Shown: positions 48,967-59,985 of the stretch, in pieces | Layout of the letters: each line of letters opens with the position of its first letter | How positions within the stretch are numbered: position 1 is the first letter of the stretch | DNA from: Halictus rubicundus | Taxonomy: Eukaryota > Arthropoda > Insecta > Hymenoptera > Halictidae | DNA: 64,000 bases | Direction: 5' to 3' | NCBI RefSeq assembly: GCF_050948215.1 | Contig: NC_135149.1 | Coordinates: 4,693,001-4,757,000, forward strand | Translations under genes and position numbers: made by a program | Notes under the pieces: model-generated | Database searches by the model: none | What the model was told of the DNA's origin: nothing | What the model saw: the letters and a program-made list of their open reading frames with translations, nothing else

Positions 48967-49367
48967 ACAGAGTGTCTCACGTAAGTGCGACAAAAAATAA
49001 AAAAGTTCTTTATATGTAATTTGATAAAAAGATACAAAAGTTTTTTATATATAATTTGAATGGTATCAAGTGATCAGTATCCCACAGAGGATGTTTTTTT
49101 CTCGCAGTTTTCCAGGTAATCGATGTTTTTTTTTAATAACTACATATACTTCCGTGTTGCATCGCATAGCACATAAAAAAATACATTTAGATATGCACCG
49201 TGACATGACCTTCAAATGACCTTGAACCTAAGAACTTGAAAAGCACTAGAAACAACCTCTGTGGGATACTGACCACTTGATACCATTGAAATTACACATA
49301 AAAAATTGTTACCTCCGTCAAAATTGAAGAAGATATTCTGGAGCTCGCACTCACGCGAGACATCCTG
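48967..49367. mobile_element. Foldback MITE, CAGAGTGTCTC ends, TA target
   Basis: TA precedes CAGAGTGTCTCACGTAAGTGCG, which is inverted as CGCACTCACGCGAGACATCCTG at the right end. Deeper, AATGGTATCAAGTGATCAGTA with CCCACAGAGG pairs with CCTCTGTGGGATACTGACCACTTGATACCATT. The arms are about 130 bases long. Confidence 0.75.
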
Positions 49368-49375
49368 TGTACATA

Positions 49376-49808
49376 CAGGATGTCTCGCGTAAGATTAATT
49401 ACAGTTAATAGGTGAAAGTTTGTGAAAAACAGTAATTTTCACCATCATTAACCATTTGTACCTCGTAGCAACGTTAATCGTTTTCGTTAAAATTTTCAAA
49501 ATGTATTCAAAGTGTGCCACACGTATCTACAAAACGCATTTTTCAAATTTTCAATATAGACCTGGAATAGAAAGTACTATTTTCGTGATGTCGAACAATT
49601 GCAATTTTTTTAAAAATGTCATCTAGTAAACTTATTTTCCTAACTTCTAGAAAATATCGGGTTGTTTCATCCTACTTTAAAAAAGTTGTCGTCTTTTAAA
49701 GGATGGGTATATAATAAGAAGAATATTTAGTTCTCATTTTCTAGGTATCGTTGGGTGTATAAAATCAGTGTCTCTCTGTAACTACATTTCAAAGCATGGG
49801 TCACCCTG
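49376..49808. mobile_element. TA-flanked element with E core
   Basis: TA at 49374-49375 and 49809-49810 flank CAGGATGTCTCGCG and GGGTCACCCTG, short imperfect inverted ends. The interior (about 49530-49700) carries the family E blocks ATATAGACCTGG, AACAATTGCAATTTTTTT and CATCTAGTAAACTTATTT. It lies 8 bases from the previous element, so two related insertions sit side by side. Confidence 0.6.
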
Positions 49809-49810
49809 TA

Positions 49811-50713
49811 TATGCACAACACCTTTGTTTACCACTGTGTGCGTCCCTCTTATTGTCAGATGAGAACGAGAAGAGGAGGAGAATCCATGAGATGAGAGTG
49901 TGGCAACTAATAAGAAAATGCCATGCACAAAATGTCACACGCTGAGTACTGTGACGTCACGCCATAACCCGTTTCTGACCATTTTCACATTTCTGTCATG
50001 CCGTCACAACATTATTGAAAAAGTGAAGAATCAACTTGTTCGATTTACATTTTTCTAATATTTTGAATATACGCATTCCTTGTTTTTATTAAAGTTTGTA
50101 TTGCAATTTCTTTTATTTTACTAAAAGTAGAAAATTGAAATTGGTTGGAAAATTATTGACTCATATAGATCTTGCTCATTGGAAAATGAGCATGAAAATT
50201 CCTTACACATAACAAAATGTAAAAATATTACAATTCTCAGTGACCAATAAGAAATATACAATGATGTCTTGTTACAAGTACCTTAGAGCTTAGCAATTTA
50301 CTTTCACTTTATTGAATTACATTTTAAAAGAAATCCTTGGCAGACATAACAAGAATAATTCTAGGAGACTACAGATGACTCCTGCAACCGTAAGCCTCAA
50401 ATACACCAGAAAAATGGTTTGAAAAATGTTTCATATTTATTTAGAGATAGCTTGGTGAGTACTTGCACTGCAATTAGAATACTTTAGAACCTTCCGAGTA
50501 GCATTCACGCAAACAGGAGTCAATGTTTACGAAATCGCGTAAAGATATAACGATGTATGTATTAATCAATGGAGGAAGTGACATTTCCCGATGGGAAAGT
50601 CGGAAGTTCGGATGCGAAGCCATGCTAGTCGGAAGAAAGACAAGTACCCGACTTCGTGGAAGCGCAATGTCAAGATGAGCTTTAACAGCGTAACGGCTCG
50701 TTTTCGTCTAAAG
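49811..50713. other. Intergenic stretch, no gene recognised
   Basis: About 49840-49990 and 50580-50700 are less AT-rich and unique. No coding or RNA gene is supported. Confidence 0.35.
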
Positions 50714-50933
50714 CAGGGGTTCTCAAAATGCAGCCCGCAGGCTATTTGCAGCCCGCAAACCCTAGAAATGCGGCCCGCGAATTATATTTTTGAAATGTAT
50801 TAATAAACAGATTGTAATAAAAAGTAACTATTGTCGTAAATATTTTTCCCTTATGTCTACCTTTTTACCTTTTTTGTGGCCCATCAAATATTTTTGAATT
50901 TAGCCCATCCAGCTAAAACTTTGGAAGGCCCTG
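50714..50933. mobile_element. Family C hAT-type MITE, perfect 8-bp duplication
   Basis: GTCTAAAG at 50706-50713 is repeated exactly at 50934-50941. The element starts CAGGGGTTCTCAAAATGC and ends TTTGGAAGGCCCTG, the standard hAT-type end. CAGCCCGCA is repeated three times near the left end (the third as CGGCCCGCGA). The centre (TATTAATAAACAGATTGTAATAA and onward) is shared, inverted, with 54152-54352 and 61967-62178. The open frames over both edges are not genes. Confidence 0.9.
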
Positions 50934-50941
50934 GTCTAAAG

Positions 50942-52061
50942 TTTCTCATTACCATTCAATTAAAATGTTTCATGGAAACTGGAACTGAAAATATATACAC
51001 ATTATTGTACGTGTTATGTTATAATATTATGATATGCATGTATAACACCCACATATGTATATCACATCTCAAAATTGCTGAAAGCATGCATTTCTTGCTC
51101 TTTTAGGCTTTGTTACTAAAACTTGAACTACAGGTTAAGTGATTTTTAATAATACTTCTTAAATACTCCCTTTAGCTCTGTAGATTCATTATGTAATTTT
51201 CATTACGCAATTCTGACAAATAATGAAGTCAACATGAACATTAGATATACAATATATTCTATTGCCAATAATACGACTTCAAAATCAAGATATATTAAAT
51301 TATGTTTTACGCAAGAAAAAACAGGACATATATTAATTTGGAACAAGCAATTTCATAACCGCGTCAAGAACAAACTCAATAATTAACATCTGATTTGTTA
51401 ATATAACATTTGTTACCCTAATTGTAAATTTTTTACTAATTCTTATATCAGTAGTTGCGATAATGTACTTTTTGACAGTATATAATTTTCTTTCTAACAT
51501 TTTAAACATTATTATCATATTATATGTGATATGACAATATATGTATACATATAATAGGTATAATGTTTTCTAATACCAGAAGTGAAAATCTAATCAATAT
51601 ACGTAGGTTCTTGTTCTAGACACTAATAATACATACATATATATTGTTGTATATTATTATGTATATAACATAAGAAACAATACTTTAATATTATCTGCCA
51701 TGTACAACATGTTTATATACAATATAAAAGGCTATAAATACAAGATAATAACTAATAAGTATATTTAAACGGCTTTTATTACTTTATAAATAAAACGAAC
51801 AAAATTAAAGGAGTTCTTAAACGCTTCTAAATTAACAATAAAATCATCAACAGGTGAAATAAATATTTTATATCAAACCCTTTAGTTCTCGTTCTTTATT
51901 AATGAATTTCCGAATTTGTATAATTTTCAAGAAATCTAACGTTATAACGAATATTGCTGTTTTATAATAACGTTTAAGAGAAAAAATGTAAATGGGTAAT
52001 GCTTGGGCGAGGAACTAACAGAAGTGAACGTAGCATACGCGAACAATGAAAGGGATTCCGG
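50942..52061. other. AT-rich intergenic stretch, no gene seen
   Basis: Highly AT-rich, with many TATATGTATA-type motifs. No feature can be supported. Confidence 0.45.
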
Positions 52062-52348
52062 CAGTGGCGTAACCAGGGGGCAGGGGGGCATGGCTCCCCC
52101 TAATTGTATGGAAAATTCAATTTTCCAATTTTATTTTATTTTCAAAAGTTTCTAAATGTCGACTTCAAGAGTTGATTTATACTAGTCGGTCCGGACCCTA
52201 AGGATGTACAATATAAACGCTAGATACAAAAACAGGGTAACCAAATTCTATCGACAGAATATAAGTACACCTTCAGGGTCCGGCCGACTACTTAGTATAA
52301 ACCGATCCTAATTCGCGCGCCCTAGGCAAATTCCTGGCTACACCCATG
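52062..52348. mobile_element. hAT-type MITE with a nested palindrome
   Basis: It starts CAGTGGCGTAACCAGGGGG and ends CCTGGCTACACCCATG, inverted with a few changes. Flanks GATTCCGG and GATTTGGG agree at 6 of 8 positions. A different palindromic repeat is inserted at 52173-52306. Confidence 0.7.
52173..52306. repeat. Palindromic repeat nested in the hAT-type MITE
   Basis: TTTATACTAGTCGGTCCGGACC near the left is inverted as GGGTCCGGCCGACTACTTAGTATAAA at the right. The layout resembles 22160-22365. Confidence 0.65.
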
Positions 52349-52356
52349 GATTTGGG

Positions 52357-54151
52357 ATGTATCCATGAATGGTCAAATACTTGAGCCGCTTATTCATACC
52401 GACCTGGAAACCTCGCTCGGAGAATGCGAATAGTATATTTGGTTTGACAGTAACGTATAGTAAATTTCGGACACCGCTTTGATATTAAGCAGGATTGAAT
52501 TCTCGGCAGGTAATAGACGATTAATAAGAGGACACTAAAACGGTTGTGTTTAAATGCGATAATGAAATGTCCCTTTGGTACTCAGATAAAATGTATCAAT
52601 AGCCTAAATGCATTCTGGGAAAAATCAGTTCCATAAAATTTCCGTTCCTACTCGCATTGTCATTATGAATCGTTGTTAGGATTTTCACGGTACTTTCTTT
52701 TGGGAATTTTGAAAGTACAATTAGTTTCCTGTTTACGCTAGAAAAGAATTCCTTTCTGTGTTGGTGTTGCTTATGCGAGTAACGTATAAGTCTAACGGAA
52801 GTAAAACGTGTATTGTCGCACACATGAAAAATGATTTGCCAATTATACATTATAATGCAGATTTAAAAGAAGATACAACTTGAACGTTTGTTACTGCATA
52901 TTTAATTTTTTATTTCTTTCATTCTTGCAAACAACGTTTGAATATCAACGAAAAAGTACAAGATAGTTACATAATATTTTAGATCTGCATATAATTAAAA
53001 TAAATAATTTTTTGAAACTTGGATTTTATAATATCATCGAAGTTTCACATTCACATTTCAAATACATAATTATTTATGTATTTCTCCTTCCAAGTTTTTG
53101 TCAGATTTCTCCAGGCATATGGTGTACGAGGAAGTGCTTTATATGCTAAATTCAAATATTATAATAAAAACAGTAACATTTGATAAAAACTGCCTAATGT
53201 TTTGTTAAGAAAAATGATGAAATATTCTACATACATAGGGTAATTTCATGAAACGATCTATAAAGGAAATTTCAATTATGTCATTTATTTATTATTTATT
53301 TATTTATTGCTTTAAACCAAATGGTGTATTTAGCAAGTACAATATTTTTACATGTAGCTTATATTACATAAGTTTTACATTATATAGAGGGCCTGAAACT
53401 AATTTATAATTTTCTCAAGGAAATTGTTACGATTTACTTTGTTGCTAAGAGCTAATAAAATATAGACAATTTCAAGCGATTACGGTCATCGCGTAATAAT
53501 CATCACCCACCTACCATTTGATAATGTTATAAGAGTCAGGCGGCGCGGCGTCCACTTAGGGGGTGTCGGTTTTACCCATAACATACGGGTCTATGAGGGT
53601 CTCTTCGTAGTGGAACCCTAATACAACGAAGGGTTAATGTTTTTAACCCCAAACAAATTCTCACGCAGCTATATATATAACGACTAATGGGAGTCAGTTA
53701 TCGTTATGCTGGCCGAACTATTTGTATACGTATCAGTCCGGTATATGCGGGTTCTTTGTAAAATGAGTGAGTTCTATGAACGTATTGAAATCTCCATTTC
53801 CATTGTTAATCATGCCACCGTATTGATCTGTGAATGAAGAGGAATCTTTCATACTACACACGCGTACAGTGCTTTCAGTCGCACTGTACACATAATCAGA
53901 GTGAATGATTATTATTTAAAATGAAATTAAAAGAACAAATTAAAGAACAAATTTCCAGAAATAGAAATATTATTTTATAATTATATCAAACTACAATTGC
54001 TCAACTACATATTCAATTCTTTGTTGTAAAATTAAAAACCTGGTAAACGAAAAATAAAGATGGAAATATAATAGCTTGATGTATCATTATTATTTAAATA
54101 CAGTATAACCTATATTATATGAACGCTATATTATATGAACGTTCTATTATG
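52357..54151. other. Intergenic stretch, one GC-rich patch
   Basis: About 53535-53640 is GC-rich and contains TTAGGGGGTGTC and GGAACCCTAAT in loosely inverted arrangement, possibly an old MITE. A TTTA run lies at 53282-53309. No gene is seen. Confidence 0.4.
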
Positions 54152-54352
54152 TCGGGGGGTAAATTCCAAAATATTTGGCGGGCCAAAAAAAAGAAATTAG
54201 ATATAAGGGAAATATTTATACTACAACTTTTATAACATAATCGTTCTTTATTTATGACGATAATTACTTTTTATTACGAGCTGTTTATTAACACATTTCA
54301 AAAATATAATTCGTATTTTTAATGTTCGCACACCGAATTTCGGGAGCCCATG
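54152..54352. mobile_element. Family C hAT-type MITE, degraded ends
   Basis: It is collinear with 61967-62178: AAATTCCAAAATATTTGGCG, then GACATAAGGGAAA-type sequence, then TTTTTATTACGAGCTGTTTA and CATTTCAAAAATATAATTCG, and a right end TTTCGGGAGCCCATG. The left end GTCGGGGGGTAAA has lost the CAG. Confidence 0.65.
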
Positions 54353-54636
54353 CTTTAAAGTAAGCAATGGTTAGTACCTGCAAACTTACTTGTATTAAAG
54401 AAATTGTGTGATTCAGCTGCAAAAAAAATTTGGGATTCACAAGTTTGATTTTGTTAAAAGGAAGATGGAAGATTGAAAAATATTATTTCTTTTTGATTCT
54501 GTATTATATGTACTTTGTATTCATGTTATTTTATTTTTTCTTGATTATAACTAAATATACTAAAATATAATATACTAAACGCTTGTTGTTCTATTATACG
54601 AAAAATTCTCTTTTATGACCGCTCTTGTCTCCCAAT

Positions 54637-55121
54637 CAGAGTTGTGCTAATTCAATTACATTGTAATTCAATTACACAATTGAATTACATTGTGTTTCAA
54701 TTATATCGTAATTCAACTACGTCATAACTGAATTACATAATTCAAACCTTTCAATTAATTCAATTACTAATTATTTTAATCAGATGTGTAATTGAAATAC
54801 AATATAATTAAAATACAACTCTCCAAATTATAGCTCAGAAGTTTGAATAAGTGCAATGTATTTTTTTGTTTTTCTTTCATATACTTGTTTGGTGTCTATG
54901 CGGCGTGTTTTCTATTCCTCGTCTTCGTTCATAATACATAACGCTAATTTAATTACAAAGTATTTTATAATTGTGCTCCAATTGCAATTACGAATTACAT
55001 TGTAATTTATTTGAATGAAGATCTGAATTATAAACTACAATAAGACTGAATTACAATGTAATTCAATTACTTTGTAATTATAATTCCTGGAGTAATTCAA
55101 TTGCAATTCTGCACAACTCTG
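54637..55121. mobile_element. hAT-type element with AATTACA array, perfect TSD
   Basis: CTCCCAAT at 54629-54636 is repeated exactly at 55122-55129. The ends CAGAGTTGTGC and GCACAACTCTG are perfect inverted repeats of 11 bases. Both subterminal regions are filled with TGTAATTCAATTACA-type motifs in both orientations (54655-54800 and 54950-55105). Subterminal arrays of short motifs are typical of hAT elements, where the transposase binds them. There is no coding sequence. Confidence 0.9.
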
Positions 55122-55261
55122 CTCCCAATTAATTCATATAAAGGTGGTTCTACTGTATAATCGAGTAATTAATATTCCCATTCATCGCTACATTTAGGAT
55201 TGTAATTTAGTGAACAATTATCTAATTGCACCCCTCTTAGTAGTAAACGATAACTGATAAT

Positions 55262-55444
55262 TATACTGCGGATCTTTATCCAAAATAAAAATTATAAAAA
55301 AAAAGAAAATTTCATAAAATAAAAAGTGTTAATTTTCATACAATTTTTGTTGTTGTTTAATAAGCTGAAAATAATACAACAGTTTCTACCGTTTGAAATT
55401 ACACCCACTCATTTTTGTCATAAATAGATAAAATCCGCCGTCTA
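55262..55444. mobile_element. Family B hAT-type MITE, perfect 8-bp duplication
   Basis: CTGATAAT at 55254-55261 is repeated exactly at 55445-55452. It starts TATACTGCGGATCTTTATCC and ends GATAAAATCCGCCGTCTA, with AAATTACACCCACTCATTTT before the right end. This is the best preserved proof of the 8-bp duplication for the family. Confidence 0.88.
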
Positions 55445-55452
55445 CTGATAAT

Positions 55453-58400
55453 GCTAGGAAAACCTTGTGCACCGGCTGTGGCAACGATGACTTACAGTTT
55501 TACGAATGTGTATCATGTTTTTATTTCATACGGCTATTACTGGAGGTTTACAAGGTTTAAACATATATTATCGGTGCGAAAGGCTTTCTATACTGGCCAT
55601 TTGAAATTTCATGGCGAAGATTTTTATATTGTCGCAAGTCACTCTATCGCATTGTTACGAAACATTGAGATTGACGTATAACCGAAGGATAACAATGCAC
55701 AGACGGTGGTTATTTACAATCTACGGCTTACATCGCTCATGAATAGACACTCAATTTCATTCATGCGACTCTTCTCGGTATTCCATCGGTCGGTTACGTT
55801 CGAGCTATCGGATCAGGGTGCATTGAGTGTCGCAACTGAAATAGTTACATACATACATCGCCTTTAAAATATTTACATAACGTTCGGTTATCAGAGTATA
55901 TCCATGAATGCAGCGCTGTTTTTAGATAATTCAGGCGTTGTTTTAACTGCTACCTGAAAACACAGAAAATAGAAAAAAAAAGGATTTTACAAACACATTT
56001 TCTATCCGATCATGTTTCCAAGCGGACGTGGGCAATATTAAAATAATTTAAAATAGTTTTATTTCAAGGATCTGAATCATAAAATAAAATTGTACATTTT
56101 AATCTCCAATCTTACTTAAAGTGTTGAATCATCATATAAGCGATGCGGGTTACTTATTACTAATATACACAGCAGATTTCTACTGCGGTTTAAAGCAAAG
56201 GAAATCGATTAAAATAAATAAGATATTTCAAGATGAAATCCAAATATTTTCAATATCCTTAGAATCGAGTAATATTCTCAATTACTATTGTAAAAACTTA
56301 TTGCATTAAATAATATATTTTATTTTCAAAGTTGTGCGCATATTTTAGAATAAATGGGATTTACTATTTACTCTTTAAAATACAATTTCACCCGACTTTG
56401 TTTCCAAGAAACAATTGTTTTCGTATTTCTACAATTGAATACATGATGTATTCTGCTGTTTATTTTACAAATTACACTACTGAAACAGAGTTTAACACAA
56501 TACATACATATATATTATAAATAACTACCGGCGAATTGTAATGATGACTGTGCGAAAGAATTAATTAAATTTTCAAGTAATTACAATTAATTGATAGTTT
56601 TAGGTATATTATGTGTCCATAAAATCCTATAACTGTCAAATATATCAATTAATTTCACTTTTTATATCAACTCATTTCAAACAGTTCGATTCACTTAAAG
56701 TTTTTCCTGCAAACTACTGATGTAGATGATTTTTATCTTACAGCTGTTTCCCATTTTTTAAGCTATATTTAGGTATCATTCAGCACATTTATGTAGCATG
56801 CAAACACAGATGGTAGTTCACACTTCGAATACATAATTTTCTTCTTCCATCGTGTTTTCTGTATACTTTACCATTTATGAGAAAACTTCATAAACGATTG
56901 GTATATATCAATAAATTATATTTCTTGTGCTTACGTACAATACGTAAAACGCTCACACTTCAAGATTTAACTTAAACAATTCGTTTATGAAACATTTTTT
57001 GTTGGTGATATCATGTATAAAACTATAAACAAGCATGGTTTCTCGTTGCAAATATTATCAGAGCATCTGTAAATGAGTTTTTTAAAGATTTCACACGGAG
57101 ATGATCTTTGAAATATCAAACTTTATACCTATCGGGAGAAGTTTATTTGAATTCTACTTTTTTTACTGTATTATTTGTCAAGAATGATTTTATTTTGAAT
57201 TAAAATTGTATAACTATTTTATAATTCTGCAGTATTTGTTTCATTGATAAAAACCATAAAAGTAATTTATGTACCGATTATTTGAAAAATGTGTATTGCT
57301 CGAAAAATGCAACGCTATCAAGATGTATATTTTAATATTTTCCATAATCTGTACAAGACACGATCTATATTTTTCTGTTCGAAAACATTAGTATCATACG
57401 AAGTATTATACGAAGAACAAGGCGGAATGTAAATGTATACGTAAATATGGAAATATGCGAATAAAATACTTTGACAAAATATAACTAACCCTTAAATGAA
57501 TTACGACTATTTTTATAATGATAATTCTTTAATGTGTGTTGATGTAACTATTTGAAAATAAAAATAAAGTTTTACTATCTCACGGTGTTTTTAATGCTGT
57601 AAAGTGAAATTTATTTCCATTTATAAATTTATTGTAAAAACTCCGAGGTGTCATATACCATAATCAAAACAATATTTACGTTACTGAAATTATTTGTATT
57701 TAATGTACCTCTAAAAGTAAGTAAGTACTCGATTTCGTATGTACATATTCCAGACAGACAGAAAGAAATTAACAGTATATTTTTTACGATAGCATGATAG
57801 ATAATAAAAAACTAAAGCCGGTAGATACCATCTTTTTTACCTTAACATGACCTTGAGCAAAAATAATCATGTTGGGGCGAGAAAGATGTAGAAATTTAAA
57901 ACTTACGTGTTCAGCATGAATATGTATTTTTTACGTTGTGGTGGATAACTATTGCTTTACAAATCATAATAAATATTCGAAATTGAGAATTGTCGATTTC
58001 CTGAGAGGTAATTGAAGCACATGCTGCAGTTATTCTTCATAAATAATTGTTTTAGTAAAAATAAATATATATAAATATAATAAAATATAATAAATAAATA
58101 TATATAAATATAATAAAAATAATGCAATTGTTGATTGCACATGCACCATTGCACTTTAAAGAATATAATGTCTTACGGCTGTAGTACTGTTTGAACCATT
58201 CATCTTTTTCCGTTGACATTTTTCCGTAACTGCACTGGTAACGGATTTACAGCCAGAAACAATTGCGTGAACTACCCTGTTTATTGTCACTATTACGTTA
58301 CAATTTAACGGAAAAATATTATCGACGATATTTTATTGATGCTGAAAACAAATGGTATAAATGTCCATACAAAATAGATATATAAAACAATAAAGACACA

Positions 58401-58970
58401 ATCGTTACCAGCTGCAGTACCTTTTTATATACCATGTACTTTTCTCAAATTCTTGTCTAATTTCCTGTTCAATAAAAATAAAAACATTTGAAAAATATCG
58501 TGAAAATATAATTGACTAAAACTATCTCACAAGTTTTCAAATAATAAAATATGAAACCGAAAAAATGATCGGTGAACCTGTACTAAAATCTATTGATATT
58601 TGTATTATATCAGTATTTTTATAGTTAAAATGATTAAAGCTAACAAATGTATTACATAAAATCTAACATCTTCATAGATTATTATTTTCATTATCATGCC
58701 GGTTTTAAGTCCTTGGTTAACACTAGGATTAAGGGACCCGTTAAAATGACGGGTGCTAATATTTTTAATTAACGATTATTCTAATTGTAACGATGCATCC
58801 ATGAGGAGTTATTCAACAAATTTATTTCTTTGGGTATACATACTATAATTTTGGATAGATACATTCTTGTTGTTCTTATAAAGTAATGTAAAATAGTCAG
58901 TTTTAGTGGTCTGTAAAGCTGGTGTTAACAATTTCTTCAAGAAATAATCGGCGTGAAAAACAGCCATGTT
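55453..58970. other. Intergenic stretch without recognisable gene
   Basis: About 55450-55900 is less AT-rich, with a 76-codon frame I cannot identify. The remainder is very AT-rich, with ATATAAATATAATAAA repeats at 58065-58125. It leads into the CpG-rich promoter region that begins near 58970. Confidence 0.4.
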
Positions 58971-59123
58971 ATTATGAGCCTCGAAACCACCCCAAGCGTA
59001 TTTCCACCAATGAGTGAGAGCGCACCGGGGTGTAGAGGCACGAAGTGATCGTTTGAAATTTTCGCGGACCAAGGGGTTGACGATACTGGCATAACAAGTG
59101 AGAGAGAGGCAGACGTCTTGTAC

Positions 59124-59291
59124 GATTGGCCGGACGACCCAGCGCGGTTGCCAAGTCTGCTCGGTTGACGCGTTGACATGGTGGGGGGTAGCTGGCGGCG
59201 AGGAGCGATCCGATTGGTTGATCGCGCGGTGCCGCCTTTCGTGTCTCACGGACCGCCGCGCGGATACACGCATCCTCAGTATTCCTCAGTT
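59124..59291 (+). promoter_or_regulatory. Candidate promoter of the TIS11-like gene
   Basis: Two inverted CCAAT boxes (GATTGG at 59124-59129 and 59212-59217) lie upstream of two arthropod-type initiator motifs TCAGT at 59276-59280 and TCAGT at 59286-59290. The spacing of 60-75 bases from the nearer box to the initiators is normal. The DNA from about 58970 to 60000 is CpG-rich in contrast to everything to the left. No TATA box is seen at the expected place. The exact start site is inferred. Confidence 0.5.
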
Positions 59292-59928
59292 CGCATTCGG
59301 AGTCCCTGCGAGCTGTATCTCCTCGTCAAGGAAAAGAAAGATCCAACGGGAGCTTTCAAATTTTCCCCTCCAAGGGAGCCGCGCTTAACATTCTATACAA
59401 TACGAAAGAGTGCCAAGTTCCTCTCCGCACGTTGTATACCTTTTAGTCGCCGGTCACCATACAATCGTCTTTCCTTTTCACGGTGATCCCGACCTCGACA
59501 CGTGACTACCGCATTAGCAAAGAAGCTCGAAACCAAACGGAGCAACAACGGGGACCGCGCTTCTTCTATACGCATATTCCACGCGAGAGAGGAGAGGAGA
59601 CACTACATACACTCCTCGATCGTTTCGAGTTGTTCGATACCCGTGAATCTGGCTTTCGGGTTCTCGTTCTGGTCTCCTCACAAGTTCAGAGAATCGAACG
59701 GGTGTGTTTCCAATGTAAATCAACGAGCGAATTATTATCACGGAGTGGCAGTTTTTGTGTTCTCGAAGTTTATATATCGCGGTTTTCCATTGCTCGCTGG
59801 TACAACGCCGCTGCGGCACAGTCGCCCCGATCTCGATAAGGAAGAAGTCTAGCCACGGGTGGATCGCGAGAAGATTACTCCTAGCTGCTCCAGTGTATTT
59901 TTTTTTTGTGCGAAATTGCCCCGGGAAC
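59291..59928 (+). other. Putative 5' leader of the TIS11-like gene
   Basis: About 640 bases separate the predicted initiators from the first in-frame ATG. Only one other ATG occurs in this span (59713). Overlapping open frames on both strands reflect low stop density in CpG-rich DNA. A poly-T run at 59898-59907 precedes the start. The leader may be spliced, but no convincing donor-acceptor pair is obvious. Confidence 0.45.
59713..59718 (+). promoter_or_regulatory. Start-stop upstream ORF, ATGTAA
   Basis: ATG at 59713-59715 is followed directly by TAA. It is the only ATG in the predicted leader, about 210 bases before the main start. Its context (C at -3, T at +4) is weak. Start-stop elements can stall initiating ribosomes and dampen translation. 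Whether this one does is inference. Confidence 0.45.
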
Positions 59929-59985
59929 ATGTCGACCGCCGTCATGAGCACACCAATGTTCGAGTGTAGCGAGCATCTTTTCAAG
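59929..59985 (+). CDS. Tis11: First coding exon of a TIS11/ZFP36-like gene (partial)
   Basis: The exon encodes MSTAVMSTPMFECSEHLFK and ends precisely at a GTAAGA donor (59986), phase 0. The start has A at -3 (AACATGT) and is the first ATG in its frame. The peptide aligns without gaps to the N-terminus of vertebrate ZFP36L1 as I recall it (19 residues, sharing M1, T3, S7, F11, S14, E15, L17, K19), where the first coding exon also stops after a lysine at codon 19. Family members bind AU-rich elements in mRNA 3' ends through two CCCH zinc fingers and recruit deadenylation and decay factors in the cytoplasm. The zinc fingers are encoded by later exons and are not in this window. The CpG-rich promoter and long leader fit a regulated gene. 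The match is short, so another gene with a similar start is possible. Confidence 0.6.

Noticed and set aside
50591..51106. Two open frames of 70-76 codons
   Set aside because: Both cross the edges of the hAT-type MITE at 50714-50933.
58809..59852. Several open frames of 100-156 codons on both strands
   Set aside because: They overlap one another in CpG-rich promoter and leader DNA and show no domains.
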